DNA of 64,000 bases, taken from positions 1 through 64,000 of the forward strand of contig CAJSZV010000001.1 of the NCBI GenBank assembly GCA_910574345.1, written 5' to 3'. The notes under the pieces are model-generated. The model ran no database searches. It saw only the letters and a list, made by a program, of their open reading frames with translations, and was not told the origin of the DNA. Positions 63,213 through 64,000 of the stretch are shown in pieces. The position numbers and the translations under genes are program-made. Numbering within the stretch: the first letter of the stretch is position 1; every line of letters starts with the position of its first letter. Source of the stretch: Clostridiaceae bacterium. Lineage in GTDB: Bacteria; Bacillota; Clostridia; Lachnospirales; Lachnospiraceae.

Positions 63213-64000
63213 TTACAAAATGAGAGGTTTAGAAAAGAAAGAATTTCTGATCAAGGCAGCGGCTCTGCTCTTTTGTGCAGTATCCAGGCCGACTGCCGGG
63301 TATGCAGCGGCGATCCATATACAGCCGGTATCCGACAGGGGAAAGCTGCACAGTCCTTGTTCTGGCTGTGTCACCGTACTGGGCAGAATTGCCAGCTTCT
63401 GCTGATGATGCAGAAAAGCAAACAGAGTATGCAGCTGATCGCAGGTTGATTTTTCAGTATCCGCAAGAAACTTTGATACTGCCTGAAAGAGCTCATCTTC
63501 ACCGCCATATAGAATATATGACAGGTCCGGCTGATTCTTTAAGTCAGATACGGAAACTTTACCACCGGCAGCTATAATGCCCTGTGCCAGGGGATTGTCG
63601 TCAGCCATTGAAACTACCCATTTATCCTGACAGAGAGTCTGCCTGCAGATTCCGTCCTCTTTATTCTGAAATGGCGATACGGTATACCAGCAGTATAAAT
63701 CCAGACCCTCTTGCATCATTTCATTCAAACTCGGGAATGTCTTCCGTTCCTGAAATCTTATCTTCTTATCTATGCCTCCCAAACTCTCCAACACATTTCC
63801 CATGGAGATGATTTGTGCTCCCAGAGCCGGTGAAAAAGCGATTTCGAAAGCTCTGTCTCTTACCATTTGCAGCACACTTCCGGGGATTCCGCGAAATTCC
63901 GCCAAAAGCTTCCGACACGCTGCCTGGTAGTATTCTCCGGCTTCCGTAAGAACCATATGGCGGTGCTGGCGATAAAAAAGCGGCACTTCAAATTCCTTCT
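63213..64000 (-). CDS. LysR-family transcriptional regulator, 5' end outside the window
   Basis: At least 262 residues; the frame runs off the right edge, and the GTG at 63986 is internal. The visible N-terminal part (FEVPLFYRQHRHMVLTEAGEYYQAACRKLL) is the end of the LysR winged helix, followed by the periplasmic-binding-protein-like effector domain (IAFSPALGAQIIS, DKWVVSMADDNPLA, LYGGEDELFQAVSKFL). The effector is unknown. It converges on the feo operon and is not clearly linked to it. Confidence 0.8.
   Translation of the reverse strand, partial: KEFEVPLFYRQHRHMVLTEAGEYYQAACRKLLAEFRGIPGSVLQMVRDRAFEIAFSPALGAQIISMGNVLESLGGIDKKIRFQERKTFPSLNEMMQEGLDLYCWYTVSPFQNKEDGICRQTLCQDKWVVSMADDNPLAQGIIAAGGKVSVSDLKNQPDLSYILYGGEDELFQAVSKFLADTEKSTCDQLHTLFAFLHHQQKLAILPSTVTQPEQGLCSFPLSDTGCIWIAAAYPAVGLDTAQKSRAAALIRNSFFSKPLIL

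Noticed and set aside
1-64000. tRNA, rRNA, replication origin or prophage structural genes
   Set aside because: None were seen on either strand.

Overview
The window looks like a chromosomal segment of an anaerobic Firmicute, most likely a Lachnospiraceae-type Clostridium relative. The signs are strong AGGAGG-type ribosome binding sites, a lysine riboswitch, c-di-GMP-I riboswitches, a feo iron operon, and mobile debris typical of gut clostridia. All calls come from reading the sequence; no searches were run.

Layout. 1-8370 is a graveyard of a mobilizable element. A serine recombinase is split by an intact IS630-family element (TA duplication at CTAG). A MobV relaxase carries a stop and a deletion, a cysteine-rich plasmid protein is double-frameshifted, and an XRE regulator is frameshifted. 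Two GNAT acetyltransferases there look intact. An internally deleted IS1380-type transposase and a broken DUF1016 nuclease follow. 8646-21913 is a defence region: a complete type II Wadjet operon (jetA-D), an M20 amidohydrolase, and a 999-residue protein joining a STAND/NACHT-like P-loop ATPase to a C-terminal HD nucleotidase, which is a good candidate for an undescribed defence protein. 22069-25587 holds a broken DUF2185 gene, a coupled FMN-lipoprotein and chemoreceptor pair, and small helix-turn-helix genes.

25675-31304 is a five-gene operon of the uncharacterised STM4015-STM4014-STM4013-STM4012-STM4011 families (LRR protein, ATP-grasp, phosphatase-like hydrolase, two radical SAM enzymes), with a HAD phosphatase fused to the last protein. 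Next come an ABC-F ATPase, a LytTR two-component system, a coiled-coil protein and a TrkA-type K+ regulator.

37149-56441 is the most striking region: a full accessory-Sec locus for a 1573-residue serine-rich repeat adhesin. It has secY2, asp1, asp2, asp3, secA2, gtfA, a gtfB-gtf3 fusion and a second gtf3. Several control layers sit upstream: a tyrosine recombinase, a roughly 300-bp segment bounded by inverted recombinase sites with a strong promoter now pointing away from the adhesin, an AP2-domain protein, and two tandem c-di-GMP-I riboswitches. Two tandem copies of a highly structured 165-bp repeat with compensatory changes separate the adhesin from secY2. This predicts a surface adhesin that is both phase-variable and c-di-GMP-controlled.

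56582-64000 holds an NhaC-family transporter behind a lysine riboswitch (so probably a lysine transporter), a MATE exporter, a Fur-box-preceded feoA-feoA-feoB operon ending in a short DNA-binding-only Fur-like gene, and the 3' part of a LysR regulator cut by the window edge.
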